A stretch of DNA of 64,000 nucleotides, from NCBI GenBank assembly GCA_021018995.1, contig CM037588.1, forward strand, positions 96,198,765-96,262,764, in the 5' to 3' direction. The stretch is from Chloranthus sessilifolius. Lineage: Eukaryota; Streptophyta; Magnoliopsida; Chloranthales; Chloranthaceae. Shown piece after piece: positions 1-11,306 of the stretch. Below the pieces are notes generated by a model. It was not told where the DNA came from. It ran no database searches and worked only from the letters and a program-made list of their open reading frames with translations. Positions within the stretch are counted from its first letter, which is position 1; every line of letters begins with the position of its first letter. The translations under genes were made by a program, and so were the position numbers.

Positions 1-215
1 TCCATAGGCATTCATATGGAATTAGAACCGTCATTTTGAGCTTTTGGTGGAAAGCATATGTACCTCCTCCTTATTCTGTTTATGTTAGTTAGTTAGTTAT
101 GGTTCTACTTTGTTTCCGCTATACAATGATATGTCATGTGTTCGTTCAGGGTTCGACCTTAGCGCCAACCCGCTGACGGCGCGGGTTTTGGGGTGCCAAA
201 ATTCGGGGTGTCACA
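1..215 (+). repeat. 3' end of the 5' LTR of Tekay-like element A (partial)
   Basis: The stretch ends in GGGGTGTCACA and is followed at once by a primer-binding-site-like sequence and gag. It resembles the LTR ends of elements C and D (GGGTTGTCACA, GGGTCGTCACA). The LTR start lies left of the window. Confidence 0.75.
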
Positions 216-216
216 A

Positions 217-228
217 TTGCTATCAGAG
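217..228 (+). other. primer binding site, tRNA-iMet type, degenerate
   Basis: TTGCTATCAGAG lies two bases after the LTR end. It matches the usual plant TTGGTATCAGAG site with one change. The spacing and position support the LTR boundary at 215. Confidence 0.65.
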
Positions 229-339
229 AAACGGCTTTAGAGACGTCTGACAAGTCTTAAACCGTTTTGAGATTGAGATTTTGTTGGATATGAGGGACCA
301 TCTGTTGATGAGACTTTTATTTCATTGTAACAGATTCTA

Positions 340-1633
340 ATGGACTAGAGAAGTAGAGGTCGGCCTAGAGGAGGTCGCCAACGAAGTGTGAGGAGTATTG
401 ATGATATTCCTTTGGGATCCAGAGGAGAGCAGAGACCACCTCATGAGGTGGAGAGGGGTGGGGTCATCAGGATGAGTCAGCGGATAGGATGGCTCGAGCC
501 ATGGAAGCCATAGTCGCTGCTATGACTCAACAAACCCAACAAACTACTCTTTTGGTTGAGCAAACGGCATTGTTGGCCGCCAATAATATCAGCCATCAGC
601 AGCAGCCACCACCTCCTGCACTATTGCCATCATCTTTCATGGATTTCAGGAGATTGAGGCCTCCGGTATTTTTGGGGCAGACAGATCCGCTGGAAGCGGA
701 GAAATGGTTGAAACATATGGAGAAATTACTTGAAAGACTCCAGAGCCCTGAAAGCGAGAAAGTTGATTGGGCTTCCTTCCAACTTGAAGGTGACGCCGAC
801 GCTTGGTGGAAGTCGGTGTTATGGAAGAGGGAGGTTGAGGGTCCACAAGACTCGTGGACCTTGGCTGAATTTGTAAGGGTATTTAACAGGGAGTACTTTT
901 CGAAACAAGTCAGAAATCAGTTGAAAAAGGATTTTGCCAATCTTTTACAAGGGAGCATGACCGTAAGGGAGTACGGCAATGAATTTGTGCGGTTATCAAG
1001 GTTTGCTCCAGAATTGGTAGCTACAGAGGAAATGAAGGCCAATAGATTCGAGGAAGTCCTAAGATCTAACATTCAAGAAAGGGTGTCGATATTTGAACTA
1101 GAAACATATGCCATAATGATAGGAAAGGCCATCGTTGCAGAGAGATATAAATAAGAGGCGTAATTTGAAGAACAAAGAAAGTCCGGAGGGAGTGAGTGAC
1201 TACGACTCGGGGAATAAAAAGCCGAGGTTGTTAGCACCTGTTCCAGTTTCAAGACCAGCCTACATGAGTTATCAGAGGTCTAATGCGTTTACTCCTACGA
1301 GACCGTTCCGCAGAGAGGGCCCTGCTCAGACTCAGGCGTCTGGGGTATCAGTCACACAGGGATCTTCAAGAGCGGCATCTTCAAGTCCACAAATAAAATG
1401 TGCCCGTTGCGACAAACCACATAAAATATTGGACTGTAGACAGGACACGGGAGGATGTTATAAATGTGGGAAGATAGGCCATATGATATGAGACTACGCC
1501 GAGATGAGAAAGGAGGGCACTGTTTCGACTGCTACGACACAGAGGCCTACACATTCGACTCGACTTGTTATTCAAGGTCGTGCTTTTACCGTTACAGTCG
1601 AGGACACCCGTACAAGTAACGATGTCATCCAAG
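340..1633 (+). pseudogene. gag: gag of Tekay-like element A (broken)
   Basis: Capsid/nucleocapsid polyprotein of a Ty3/gypsy chromovirus. Reading starts at the ATG at 340 (an Arg/Gly-rich N terminus with an immediate TAG), shifts frame near 450, and is open from 489 to 1154. That part has the retrotransposon-gag core (RPPVFLGQTDP, DAWWKSV, EFVRVFNREYF, MTVREYGNEF). A second frameshift near 1140 leads to a basic tail and a CCHC zinc knuckle (CYKCGKIGH, about 1455-1485). The last knuckle Cys is replaced by Tyr, after a stop at 1489. The frame continues to the codons for SNDVIQ, where elements C and D have a splice donor. The organisation parallels gag of C (41067) and D (61864). Confidence 0.85.
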
Positions 1634-1776
1634 GGATAATTTTTATTATGTTTAAATTCATTTACTTGCTTTCTAGATGAAGAAAGTGCTTTGATAGAAA
1701 GACCTAGGTTCATTTTAATAGTTGTTTGATCGTGACATGCATCTCTGAACGTTAGTATATGTATTAATATATATAG
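1634..1776 (+). other. candidate gag-pro intron of element A (donor mutated)
   Basis: Gag ends ATCCAAG and protease coding resumes after ATATAG with GTACGTT. Removing the interval joins DVIQ to the protease frame through a split Gly codon, exactly as in elements C and D. The donor reads GG instead of GT, so this copy should no longer splice. Confidence 0.6.
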
Positions 1777-1918
1777 GTACGTTGCTACTGTATTAAGAAA
1801 ATGATGGTGATCGTTGTGAAGCACGAGTTCTAATAGACCTAGGGTCTACCCACTTGTTCGTAACTCCAGAATTTGCGGGGAAATTGAAAATTGTTCCTGA
1901 GCAGTTAGATTTTATTCT
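1777..1918 (+). pseudogene. aspartic protease fragment of element A
   Basis: The reading contains ARVLIDLGSTH followed by LFVTPEFAGKLKIVPEQLDF, the N-terminal half of a retropepsin. The active-site Asp is present in the form DLGS. Similarity to the protease of D (63180 on) stops at about 1918, where unrelated sequence begins, so the element is truncated. One TAA lies just upstream. Confidence 0.75.
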
Positions 1919-3337
1919 CGGCAATAACATTGGGATTTTTAGTTCGGCAATAACATCAAAAAATTTAGGAAAAAAATTAAATTTTACTGAAAAACTTATT
2001 TTCCACTGGTATGAGAAATGGGTCCCACAACTCATGTTAAGTAACAAGTTTTTTACCCATAAAATTTTCCTAAGAAAAACTATTGAAATCTTTTCTAGCC
2101 CAAGTCTTAGGCTAAAATTGGGCCCCAAATTTCAGCCGATCCCTCTCCTCCCATTTACTCATTCTTCCACAGGTGCTACCACAAGATTCTTCCTAAACAA
2201 CTCGGGCTTCATGTGCTTAAATTAATCATTGAATGCTTTGATTCTAATGATGGAGATCATTCTTAGTCTCAATCTTCTACACAATAGATCTTGAAATCAT
2301 GGTCCTATCATCACGTAATCTTATTTTTATTCCACACGAGACAAATCGGGAATAGTGGCCGAGGGCACATGTGATGTATGTACACTATTTTATTCAATTT
2401 TGGCGATGTGTGCTACGTGGAATCAAAATTTTACCATCTGATTGTAGACTCATGATCTTAAGATCTATTTTGTAAGAGATTGGTACACAACAATCTCTAT
2501 CATCTAAGTCAAATAGTCAATGGGTTAAACATGTAAAATCCAGGTTGAGACGGAGGAATCTTTGTTTTTAAATGAAGGCACCCTTTACTCCCACTACGAA
2601 ATATCAATTTGGCTAAAAATGTGATGGTGCATATTTAAATTTCTCTATTTTTAGATGGGTACTTGTATTTATGGCAAAAGATTCATTCTCTGCAGCTAAG
2701 GTTTTTGTTGTTAAAACAGTTGATTACCTTTAAATTGGATGATGGAGATCATTTTTTCATCTAATTATTCACAAAATATATCTTGCAATCATGGCCAGTC
2801 TATCAGATGGTCAAATGATAATTCCACCTGGCACACATCTTCGAAAGTGACCGTGATCATGGCATACCATGAGAAGGGTTCACAAGTCACTTTTGAGGAT
2901 GTGTTCCATGTGGAATCAATATCTGATCATCGAATAGGTGCCCATGATATCAAGATCTTTTGTATGGAAGAGTGGAACTAAAAAAGATCTTCATCGTGCT
3001 TTCAAGGCTAAGACGATTGCATGTAAGTACAGTATTCAAACATTCATTTAATAAATCAAAACTTATAATAATATTTATAACTGAATTGATTGAGGTGTTA
3101 TACATGTTCATCGCAACCTTCCATTTAACCTTTGATATGATTCTCTAAAATTAAAAGGCAGAAATCTTGAGGATTTTGAGTAAAACAAAAATTTACTCAT
3201 TTTTCAAAAAATAGGTGAACATAAAAGATTGGAAAAATTTTACAAAAAGATTTCTTATGTATTATTTTTTTACAAGCCTATGGAAAGTAAAAGATATTTT
3301 CACTTTCTATAGGATTTTTTACAAATAGACCCTATGT
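1919..3337. other. spacer without recognisable genes; diverged repeat
   Basis: Only short shadow ORFs are present. A 13-base direct repeat (TCGGCAATAACAT) starts at 1918 and recurs at 1945, at the truncation point of element A. The interval 2645-2990 is similar in order and wording to 58610-58910, with phrases such as 'gattca-tctctgca' and 'ttgttaaaacagttga'. Parts of 2240-2460 resemble 59120-59250. I could not assign this repeat to a family. Confidence 0.4.
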
Positions 3338-3346
3338 TTCTTAATT

Positions 3347-3440
3347 GGGAAATTTACCTGATCGACCCTGTCAGATACTCCTTTCCCGCCAGATACCCTG
3401 TATTTTCACCTTTACCCAAACTGACCAGCTCCAAGCCCAG
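3347..3440 (+). repeat. left terminal inverted repeat of the MULE
   Basis: This is the inverted counterpart of 57045-57138. Both begin GGGAAATTTACC and end AGCCCAG. Weaker similarity continues to an AAATTACCCC block, which is where the Tat element is inserted. Confidence 0.85.
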
Positions 3441-3877
3441 CAGTCGCCTACTTTACGAAATGCCGAAATTACCCTGTAGACACCCAAATTTGACCCCAAG
3501 GCCCGATCGAAACACATTTCGAGAGAGGCGCATTTTTGAGCTTTTGATAGCATGTATGGAACCCTTAGAAATCATCCCAAACCCTTAGGAATCACCCTAG
3601 ATCCCTTAGGAACCTATCCCGAACCTTTGAAAACCAGTCCCGACCCTTAGAACCCATCCCAAACCCTAAACCTAACCTTCCCGGACAATGGATGAGGAGG
3701 GGTGCACCAGAACTAGCTACGGCCCTCTACAACAATTAAGTCCTATACCATTGAGGAGTAGAGGTTGTCAGCTTTCCGACGGTCCAAGAATCGCCCCAAT
3801 CGGAGGTCTACATCAAAAGATATAGCAAACCGGGCTCGGAGGGCATATATGTAAATACATGGGGCCCCTTAAGAACT

Positions 3878-4099
3878 TGGCGCAACTAATAGTTGCTCCA
3901 GCAATAAACTTTGCCTGCCGCAACTAATAGTTGCACCAGGCCAATTCTCCCTCATTTTAAGCCTGGGACAACTAATAGTTACGCCAGATTCAAAAGGGGC
4001 CCGATCCTCGCGAGCTAACTTCCAGGCACTGTTCATTACTGTTTTACTGTACATTTGCCTGGCACAACTAATCGCCTGGCGCAACTATTAGTTGTGCCA
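3878..4099. repeat. palindrome cluster 1 (four copies, 5' LTR)
   Basis: Copies lie at 3878-3900, 3916-3938, 3964-3986 and 4077-4099, with a half copy at 4060-4073. The consensus is two 11-base arms, TGGCGCAACTA and TAGTTGCGCCA, around a single A or T. The cluster lies 280-500 bp upstream of the LTR TATA box. Start-to-start spacings are 38, 48 and 113 bp. Confidence 0.9.
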
Positions 4100-4382
4100 G
4101 GCATATGAATAGTAATTGTTGGATTTTGCCCTGAAAATCGTGATTGGGGTCTGACTTGTTGACCACCTTGACCTTTGGGGTGTGTTTTACTAGTTCTGCT
4201 GCACCCTTTTGAAGCCTATTTACACCCCTTTAAGTGGCTTAAGGCCTCACCCCATCATCCACCATTGGAGGACCTTCTCACACATTTCAAGACTCCAAAA
4301 ACCCTAGGAATCCTTAAATGTGAGATTACCTAATTGCTAAACTCATTTAGCTCCTAAGTAGCCTCCTAATCCACCCATTTCC

Positions 4383-4391
4383 TATAAATAG
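4383..4391 (+). promoter_or_regulatory. TATA box of the Tat 5' LTR
   Basis: TATAAATAG is preceded by C-rich and followed by GAGTCCCCCC. The same box is at 27043-27051 in the 3' LTR. Transcription of the element would start about 30 bases downstream. Confidence 0.75.
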
Positions 4392-5119
4392 AGTCCCCCC
4401 TCCCCTTGGTTTAGGGGTTGAGAATTTCTACCTAAGAGAGAAAGAGCTTAAAGTGAGAAGATCTTTCTCCCTTTGGTGCACACCCCCCATACAAATTCCA
4501 TAATTCACAAAACTCCTTTAGACCTTAGCATTTCATAGAAAATCCTTAGGTTAGGTGTGTGTGATCCCCTAGCCTCCCTTCCCTACCTCTTAGGTTCAAG
4601 CCTTAAGAGTTAGAACCCCACTCTCTACCATACAAAGCCTTCAAGAGCTCATCAAAGCAAGCCACGCAAGGCTCTCCTACGGTGCTACAAGGGCTCGAGG
4701 CCTCCGGCTCTCCCCTTTCTTCTCCTATCTCTTTCTAGCTCCCTCCATCCTCCCATTTGTGCCGTTACGCCGCCGACTTTTCAATAGGAACGGAGGGGCA
4801 CAAATAGGATTCAAAGCCCTTTTGGGTAAGAGGAAGCTATTTTCTTTTTTTTTTACTTTATTTTATTTTTAGCCATTAGTAGAGACCATGTTAAACGAGT
4901 TGATCAGGTGCTTAACACCTTCCCGATCGATAACCGAAGCCCCTACCCAAGAGCCTTTGGTGTGGACCGGATTCAGAGTCATATTTTTAGCACTTCGGTG
5001 CTCATAAAAATGAACTAGGTATCCCGAGACACCGAAAGCTCTAGGTGGCGACTCTATATTTTTTCGTTAGAGGGCGCATCGTCGCGACGGAATCGTCTCA
5101 ATTCCTACGGTTGCACAGA

Positions 5120-5137
5120 TGGCGACACTGCTGGGGA
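5120..5137 (+). other. primer binding site, tRNA-Arg class
   Basis: TGGCGACACTGCTGGGGA lies two bases after the LTR end. Tat/Ogre elements use sites of the form TGGCGACTC.GCTGGGGA, complementary to a tRNA-Arg 3' end. One substitution is seen. Confidence 0.8.
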
Positions 5138-5290
5138 CTAGCTTGTAGAGCTTCCCCTTGAACTTGGCCTTATTATTTTTAATTTTTACTAACATGTTAT
5201 TGCTATTTTTTTAGTTTATTTTTACTATTTTTTTACTCACCCCCTCCGATTAAGTCATTTTACTTACCCCTACTTTTCCGTCATTTACAT

Positions 5291-5460
5291 GCCTTAGCCG
5301 ATCGACAAGCTTACTTGCGCATTTGTCTTTTAATTTCTTTACTTTCCCATTATTTTAATGCCTTAGCAGATTGGCGGGCTTACTTGTGCATTTTCTTTTA
5401 ATTTCCTTTAAATTTTCGTCATTTAAAGTGCCTTAGCCGATTGGCGAGCCTACTTGCTCA
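5291..5460 (+). repeat. three tandem copies of a ~69-bp unit in the leader
   Basis: Copies start at 5291, 5360 and 5430, each with GCCTTAGC.GAT and then CTTACTTG.GCAT. The third copy is partial. Confidence 0.75.
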
Positions 5461-5956
5461 TATTCCATCAGTGGACGCCGGCCCGTAGTGGTGGCACGGG
5501 ATAATCACCCTCGGTCTTTGAACTAAAAAAAACTTCCAAAAAAAAAAAGAAAAGCTTTGAAAAAATTGAACCAAGTTAGGGAGCTTAATTAATCTATTTT
5601 TACGGGGTAGATTTTTAAAAGGGGTTGGGATTAGGCAAACACACAACCGCCCGGGTCTTAGTATGGCGGCAGCCTCTAGTGGTGATGATCCAGAAAAGTC
5701 CTAGCCCACCTAGTATCTGAGAAGGCGCTCGCACCGGAGGTATATCGGGTGGGTTCCCATTCCGAAGCTTAAACCCCTAAGGGAGCGCGCTAGCGAGTTA
5801 TACCGGACTCAAACCCTTTAGGTGCGGTGAGGAGAGAATCGATCACCAAAAAATAGCTCAATTCTCGGAAGCCTAGCTTTCACAAAAACCAAAAAAAGAG
5901 ACTCATTTCGAGCATTGGTGGCTATTGTCTTCTATTCTGGAAGACCATTTTTTGCC

Positions 5957-6121
5957 TAGCGCAAGTATTAGTTACGCCAGTATAAAAACACTGAATTTAT
6001 AACTGGCGCAACTAATAGTTGTGCCAGCTTTAAAATCCCAAGTTTTACCTTGGCGCAACTATTAGTTGCGCCAGTGTAAAATTGGTCCCCTGCAACCTGG
6101 GCGCATGTATTAGTTGCGCCA
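5957..6121. repeat. palindrome cluster 2 (four copies, leader)
   Basis: Copies lie at 5957-5979, 6004-6026, 6051-6073 and 6098-6121. Starts are exactly 47 bp apart each time. The 23-base motif is conserved, while the 24-base intervals between copies are clearly different from each other. Confidence 0.92.
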
Positions 6122-6825
6122 GGTTTGTTTAGCAGCCCACCAGCCTGAATCTGTGGCCTTCTTCACATCCCGAGTTCCCCGATTAGTGTGCTTAGTACCT
6201 TGTTTGGGCCCCGCCATCTCCGACACCCAATACGCCCCCGCCGGTCAAAAGAGGGCAACTTCTTTTTAGCTCATTTCGGGGGATCAGGTTGATTGTCTCA
6301 ATTTTCGTGCCTTCAATAGATCGAATGTTCTCCTTCGATTCTTCCAAAGTGCGTCAGAATCGTCGCCGCGAGTCTTGAAGTAAGGTACGAGAGCCACTCG
6401 AAAAGGGAGTTCTAAGGCCTCGGAACCTTTGTTTTATTAAAACTTTTTTCAAAAAAATCAAATCAAAAAATATATATATATATAAAAGCTAAAAATAGAT
6501 AGTTTGCGGTGCCGGCACAACGGCATCATCTTGCCCTCCGCAGTCCCGTAGGGGAAGGAGAAAATATTTTGGGCCTTATCCAAGGCACCCTTACCCGACC
6601 CACTCCCGAAGAATGTCGTGGGTAGTAGACCCGACTTACGCTGTTCCCGACTCATCCCCGCCACATTCTCCAACCCACTCCCATTCGGGAGAAGTTTTTT
6701 CCACCATCTCCCTCACCTAACCCCCCTTTACCGCCACCGGCCCATTCGGCGCCCCCATATTCCCAACCATTACCCCCCAAAATATCCAAAATCCAACCCC
6801 CCATTCTCCATCTTTTACCCAAGCC

Positions 6826-8202
6826 ATGCCAAGTCCAACTCATCTCTCATCCATATGCATACAAAACCCAAACCCATTTTCTCAATCCACATTCATGCCC
6901 CAATTCCCATCATCCCCCTATAGACCCGATCCACCCACATTCACATACACCACTTCCACCCTATCCAACCCCCCACAAAATCTCCCATCCATCCGGGTCA
7001 TGCCCATTTTTACTAGGGCCATGCCCAACTTTCCTCATCCCCTTATCATGCCCCCATCATCCCAAAACATACCCAATACATCCCTCATCCACCCCATACC
7101 CCCCCACCTACCGTGGCCATGCCCGATTATACTGGTGCCATGCCCAATTTTTCTGCCACCTCCATCCTACCTATACCCCATCACCCCTTAAATCCCCCAT
7201 CTCCATCCAACCTGTCCTCCATGACCATGATGGAGGAGATGTTCCAAGCCTATTTCGTGTGGAAGGTTTCTCAAAACACCCCCTCTCCTCCACACCCCAT
7301 GCCCATGAACCCACCCCTAGCCAATCTCCATGCCTCACTCCCCCATGACCCCCATCAACCCCCCATAATCCACACCACTCAAACCCCCATCACCCACTTA
7401 TCCCAATACCCCATGACCCAATACCCCACTACCCAAGCCTACCCAGGGCCCATGGCCCAGACCCACCAAGGGCCCATGGCCCAAACCTACCAAGGATCCA
7501 TGGCCCAAGCCCACCAAGGATCCATGGCCCGGACCCACCAAGGGCCCATGGCCCAAACCCATCAAGGCCCACTGGGCCAAACCCACCAAGGATCCATGGC
7601 CCATACCCACCAAGGGCCCATGGCCCAAATCCATTAAGGCCCACTAGGCCAGACCCACCAAGGGCCCATGGCCCAGACCCACCAATGGCCTAAGGCCCAA
7701 ACCCACCAATGGCCCAATGGGCCAAACCCATCAAGGCCCAATGGGTCAGACCCATCAAAGGCCCTTGGCCTAAACCTACTCAGGCCCATTGGTCCATACC
7801 CATCAAGGGCCCGTGGCCCAAACATACCAAGGGTCTATGGCCCAAACCTATTGGTGGCCCATGACCCAAAATGACCAAGGGTTCATGGACCAAACCCGAA
7901 CCCCACACTCACACCTTCCACAATACCCCCAACACTTAACCCAACCTTCACAACTGGGTCAAACCCATGTCATCCCCCAAACCCAATTTTCCCATGGCCC
8001 CACACCCCAAGGCCATCTCCAAACCTTCCCCCATACCCAATGGCCCCACCAGGCCCCACCTCAAAACCAAATTCCCATCACCCAACAAACCTTTCCTCAC
8101 CTCCGATGGGCTCACCCCCACTCATGTCATTCCCATCCAACCAATGCAACAACAATAAGAGAATCCCACCCTCACTGCACACTATGCCGACCAGTAGTAT
8201 GA
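6826..8202 (+). pseudogene. gag: Pro/Gln-rich N-terminal extension of Tat gag (broken)
   Basis: Low-complexity coding sequence rich in Pro, His, Gln, Thr and Met, read in successive frames from 6826, 7113, 7668 and 7789, so at least three frameshifts are present. The middle part encodes an eight-residue tandem repeat (GPMAQTHQ-like, 7447-7860). A short segment with MMEEMFQAYFVWKVSQ (about 7227-7275) looks like a coiled-coil remnant. Tat elements often have a disordered region in front of the capsid domain. The function of this one is unknown. Confidence 0.6.
7447..7860 (+). repeat. 24-bp coding tandem repeat in gag (GPMAQTHQ units)
   Basis: About 16-17 units of GGCCCATGGCCCA.ACCCA type are present. 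The 24-base period keeps the reading frame. Later units drift and carry stops and frameshifts. Confidence 0.85.
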
Positions 8203-8242
8203 AGAGGACAAGATTAGGAATAGCGGGGCCTATGTTGGGGCT

Positions 8243-8920
8243 TTGACCAGCCTTAACCCCCCTCCCATAATTGCCCATCCCCTGGTGGCCCAGAGTGAAG
8301 TCCAACTGACGGCCGAGAAAGTGACCCATGTATCGAAAGAGTCAGAGCAGCTGAAAGAACAGTTGGACAAAATACAAAAGCAGTTGATGAAAATGGGTGG
8401 TGCTGAAATCCACACCACGGACTTCACAGACTTATGTATGTTCCCTGAGGTCCCCCTGCCCCCCAAATTTGAAATGTCAGCTTTCGACAAATATAATGGC
8501 ACGGGCAATCCTATTGCGCACCTAAAGTCCTACTGTGGGGACATGTGCCAATATAGGGAGGACGAAAGACTGCTAATAAAAGTCTTTCAAAAGAGTCTGA
8601 TCGGGCCGGCTTTAAGATGGTTCACATCTTTAGAACCGTCTATGATGAAAATGTGGAGGGACTTGACGCATCTCTTTCAAGAACAGTATGTCTACAATAT
8701 AGACATTGAGTCGTGTAAGTCTGACTTGGCCCATTTAAAGCAGAACCAGAACGAGACCTTCAGTGACTACTTGGGGCGATGGAGAGCATTGGCAGATCAG
8801 GTTAGGAATAGAATACCTGATGATGAACAGATAGAGATAATTTCAAAGAACACTCTGTCAGTGATTTCAGACTTTTTGGTATATACCGAAGCGAGGACGC
8901 CATCAGGGATGGGCGTCTGA
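8243..8920 (+). pseudogene. gag: Gag capsid domain of the Tat element
   Basis: A 225-codon frame. A predicted coiled coil (EKVTHVSKESEQLKEQLDKI, about residues 26-45) is followed by the Tat-type signature LCMFPEVPLPPKFEM and the retrotransposon-gag fold (PIAHLKSYCGDM, LIKVFQKSLIGPALRWF, LTHLFQEQYVYN, ETFSDYLGRWRALADQV). This domain assembles the virus-like particle in the cytoplasm. The frame ends by a shift before the C-terminal tail, which resumes in another frame at 9088. It is joined to the Pro-rich extension by a further frameshift. Confidence 0.88.
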
Positions 8921-9087
8921 ATAAGAATATACCGAGTGGACCCAGTGGGGTTAGAAGATTTTCAGAGCAAAGGAACGAGAAGAGAACAGGGGGCGATGTC
9001 CAGAACATATTCAATACCCAGCCCAATAACAATACAACCTCGTTTCAATTTCAGGCTGCCCCACCAACACTCGTTAGGCCTGAGCAG

Positions 9088-10617
9088 ATGCAAAGAATGG
9101 GGAATGGGCAAGGAATGCAAATGACTCCGGAACAGAGGAGAGCCCGCTACGACCGAGTCTTCACGCCTCTGGGGCAATCATTAAGTGTACTTTTGCCCCT
9201 GTTAATAGAAAAGGGATTAGTGGCTATCCACCAACCACAACCTCCTCCTCACCCGATCCCAAGGAACTATGACCCAAATACCCACTGCAATTTTCATCAG
9301 GGTTCAGGTCACCCTATTGATCACTGCTTCCCATTGAAGCACGCCATCCAGGATTTGATCAATGCCAGGAAAATCATTCCCCTTGCACCCTCTCAGCATG
9401 CTAATATTCATCAAGTGCCACTACCCTCACATCCAATCGGAGGAGCAGGTCCCAGACCCACCGTCGGAATGATAGAAGATGAGGAGGGGTTTGAATTTGA
9501 CCCATCCAATTATATCAGTGATCGGGAGAGTTATGTAGCACCTTTGCCAAGAAACATAGTCGAGGGGAACGTAGGGGTAATTAAACCCCTAAATTTGTCA
9601 GAATATTTCCCCAACCCAACCCCGCAATTCGAACCCTTGGATCTTCGGGCATACTTTTCGTCCATCACACCCGTCAATTATGTAAATATCAATGCATACC
9701 AACCATACACCACAACCCCCATCAATTATCCTATAAGCCCCCAGGCCCCCAATCTTGCACCCGCACCCACCAGTTATTAATGGCCTGTGCCTGCCCCATT
9801 TCAACTACCACCATACACCACAGCCCCCATCGATTACCCTTTAAGCCAATAGGCCCCCAATCCAACACCCGCACCCATCAGTTATCAATGGCCTGCGCCC
9901 ACCCCAACTCCCCCAGTTCAGCCATTGGCAAACTCCACCACCTCGGTCAATTACCTAACGGCCCATCAGACCCCCCATCTGCCGCCAGCACCCACCAACT
10001 ATCAATGGCCTACTTTTACCTCGTTCCCTCCAATGCCACCACCCTCAAGCTTCACCACCCCCATTTGGCCTAATCTTTCCACCCAACCCGCTGCCACCAA
10101 GGTGAATCAAGTATTACCCACACCTCCCGAGCCGACAGTACAAGTGCCTCAAGTATCGGCAGTCATACGCTTCCAACTCTCGGGACCCAAGTATAATCCT
10201 CATCAGGTCCCGCTAAGCTACGAACAAACAGATATTAATGCCAGCAGCAGCAGCAGAGAAGGAGCAGTAGATTTTATTACCATGTTAGGGAGGATATCAA
10301 AGCTGCTAGAAGCACCAGCAGTAACACAGGCCCAACCCGAAGGAAAGAAAGACTGCGCAATGAACCCCTTCGAAAAAATGAGTCCAGAACATTTATTGAA
10401 GACTCAGCTGAGAAGAATGCCTGCCCATATCACTGTATGGGATCTGTTGATGACGTCCCTACTCCATTTCCAAACATTAATGGTGGCATTAAAAAATGCG
10501 CATGTATCATTTCAAGTTAGCCCGGATGAAGTCGGGCAGATAATTGGTCAAGTGATGGCTCCAAATGCCATTTCATTTTCTGATGCCGATTTACCTGAGG
10601 AAGGAGGTAGTCACTCA
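9088..10617 (+). pseudogene. gag: C-terminal part of Tat Gag: zinc-knuckle-like motif and Pro-rich linker
   Basis: One frame with two stops (9778 and near 9868). It opens with RYDRVFTPLGQSLS and a CNFHQGSGHPIDHC motif followed by LKHAIQDLI, the Cys/His pattern usual at this place in Tat Gag. A long Pro/Tyr-rich linker follows, with three NYQWP-like repeats (about 9760-10010). It then passes into a conserved stretch (MNPFEKMSPEHLLKTQLRR, VWDLLM) and VMAPNAISFSDADLPEEG just ahead of protease. Confidence 0.8.
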
Positions 10618-11306
10618 AAATCGTTGAATATAATCGTTGAGTCCAGAAATATGATTATCCCCTTAGTTCTAATCGATAACGGGTCTGTATTGAATATATG
10701 CCCATTAAGAACTGCCACCAAGATTGGGGTAGATCCGTGCATCCTGAGACCCCAAGAACCAGTGCCCGAGGTTTTGATAACACACGAAGAGAGATAATGG
10801 GAGAAGTTGACCTTGAGCTGTTAATTGGGCCAATGATCTTCTCCATACTATTTCAGGTAATGGACATCAAATCCTCGTTTAATTTGTTGTTAGGGCGCCC
10901 GTGGCTACATGAAGTCGGAGCCATACCTTCCACATTGCACCAGAAACTCAAATTTGCATCTGGGCATAAGATTATCACAATCATCGGAGAGGGGCATAGT
11001 GAGAAAGAAAGGGCCGCCAATAGCATTGAAAATTCCAATATGTTGGATATACCACACACCGCTGAGGACGTCGACCTCCACAGTTTTGAGTACGAGGTGT
11101 CGGCAATACTCCCAGACCCCATCGAGGCCATCATTCCAAGAACTGGAGGTGGCATGGTAACAGCAGTAGCCATGCTCCAAAAGTGGGGCTATCAGAAAGG
11201 AAGGGGTCTGCTACCCAGATTACAAGGAAGAAAAGAGCCAGTTGTCGCTAAGGGGCAGAAGGTCCGACTCGGGTTAGGATACAAGCCCATAGGAGAAGAG
11301 GTCTGA
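10618..11306 (+). pseudogene. Tat protease with G-patch-like segment (one frameshift)
   Basis: Retropepsin that would cleave Gag-Pol. The active-site Asp is at 10675-10677 within VLIDNGSVLNI, the DNGS form typical of Tat. The first frame stops at 10797. The second half (FNLLLGRPWLHEVGAIPSTL) is in another frame from about 10755. At 11150-11290 a Gly-rich segment (MLQKWGYQKGRGL, then RLGLGYKP) resembles a G-patch, which Tat polyproteins are known to carry here. Confidence 0.82.

Larger units (their letters stand above)
3475..5117 (+). repeat. 5' LTR of the Tat element (1643 bp)
   Basis: It is the direct counterpart of 26152-27773, with roughly one difference per 15 bases over the first 430 bases compared by eye. 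It contains a palindrome cluster (3878-4099), a TATA box (4383) and a pyrimidine-rich leader. Confidence 0.93.
5138..6825 (+). other. untranslated leader of the Tat element
   Basis: There is no convincing coding sequence. It holds three tandem copies of a 69-70 bp unit (5291-5460), palindrome cluster 2 (5957-6121) and an AT run near 6465-6485. The part from about 6618 is already C-rich and may be a decayed upstream extension of gag. Confidence 0.6.

Noticed and set aside
1854-2225. 123-codon frame running out of the protease of element A
   Set aside because: Only the first 20 or so codons are protease; the remainder is chance open reading in spacer DNA.
7398-7825. Open frames on the minus strand over the Gag repeat (Gly/His-rich)
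   Set aside because: Shadows of the 24-bp coding repeat, which is open in several frames because of its composition.
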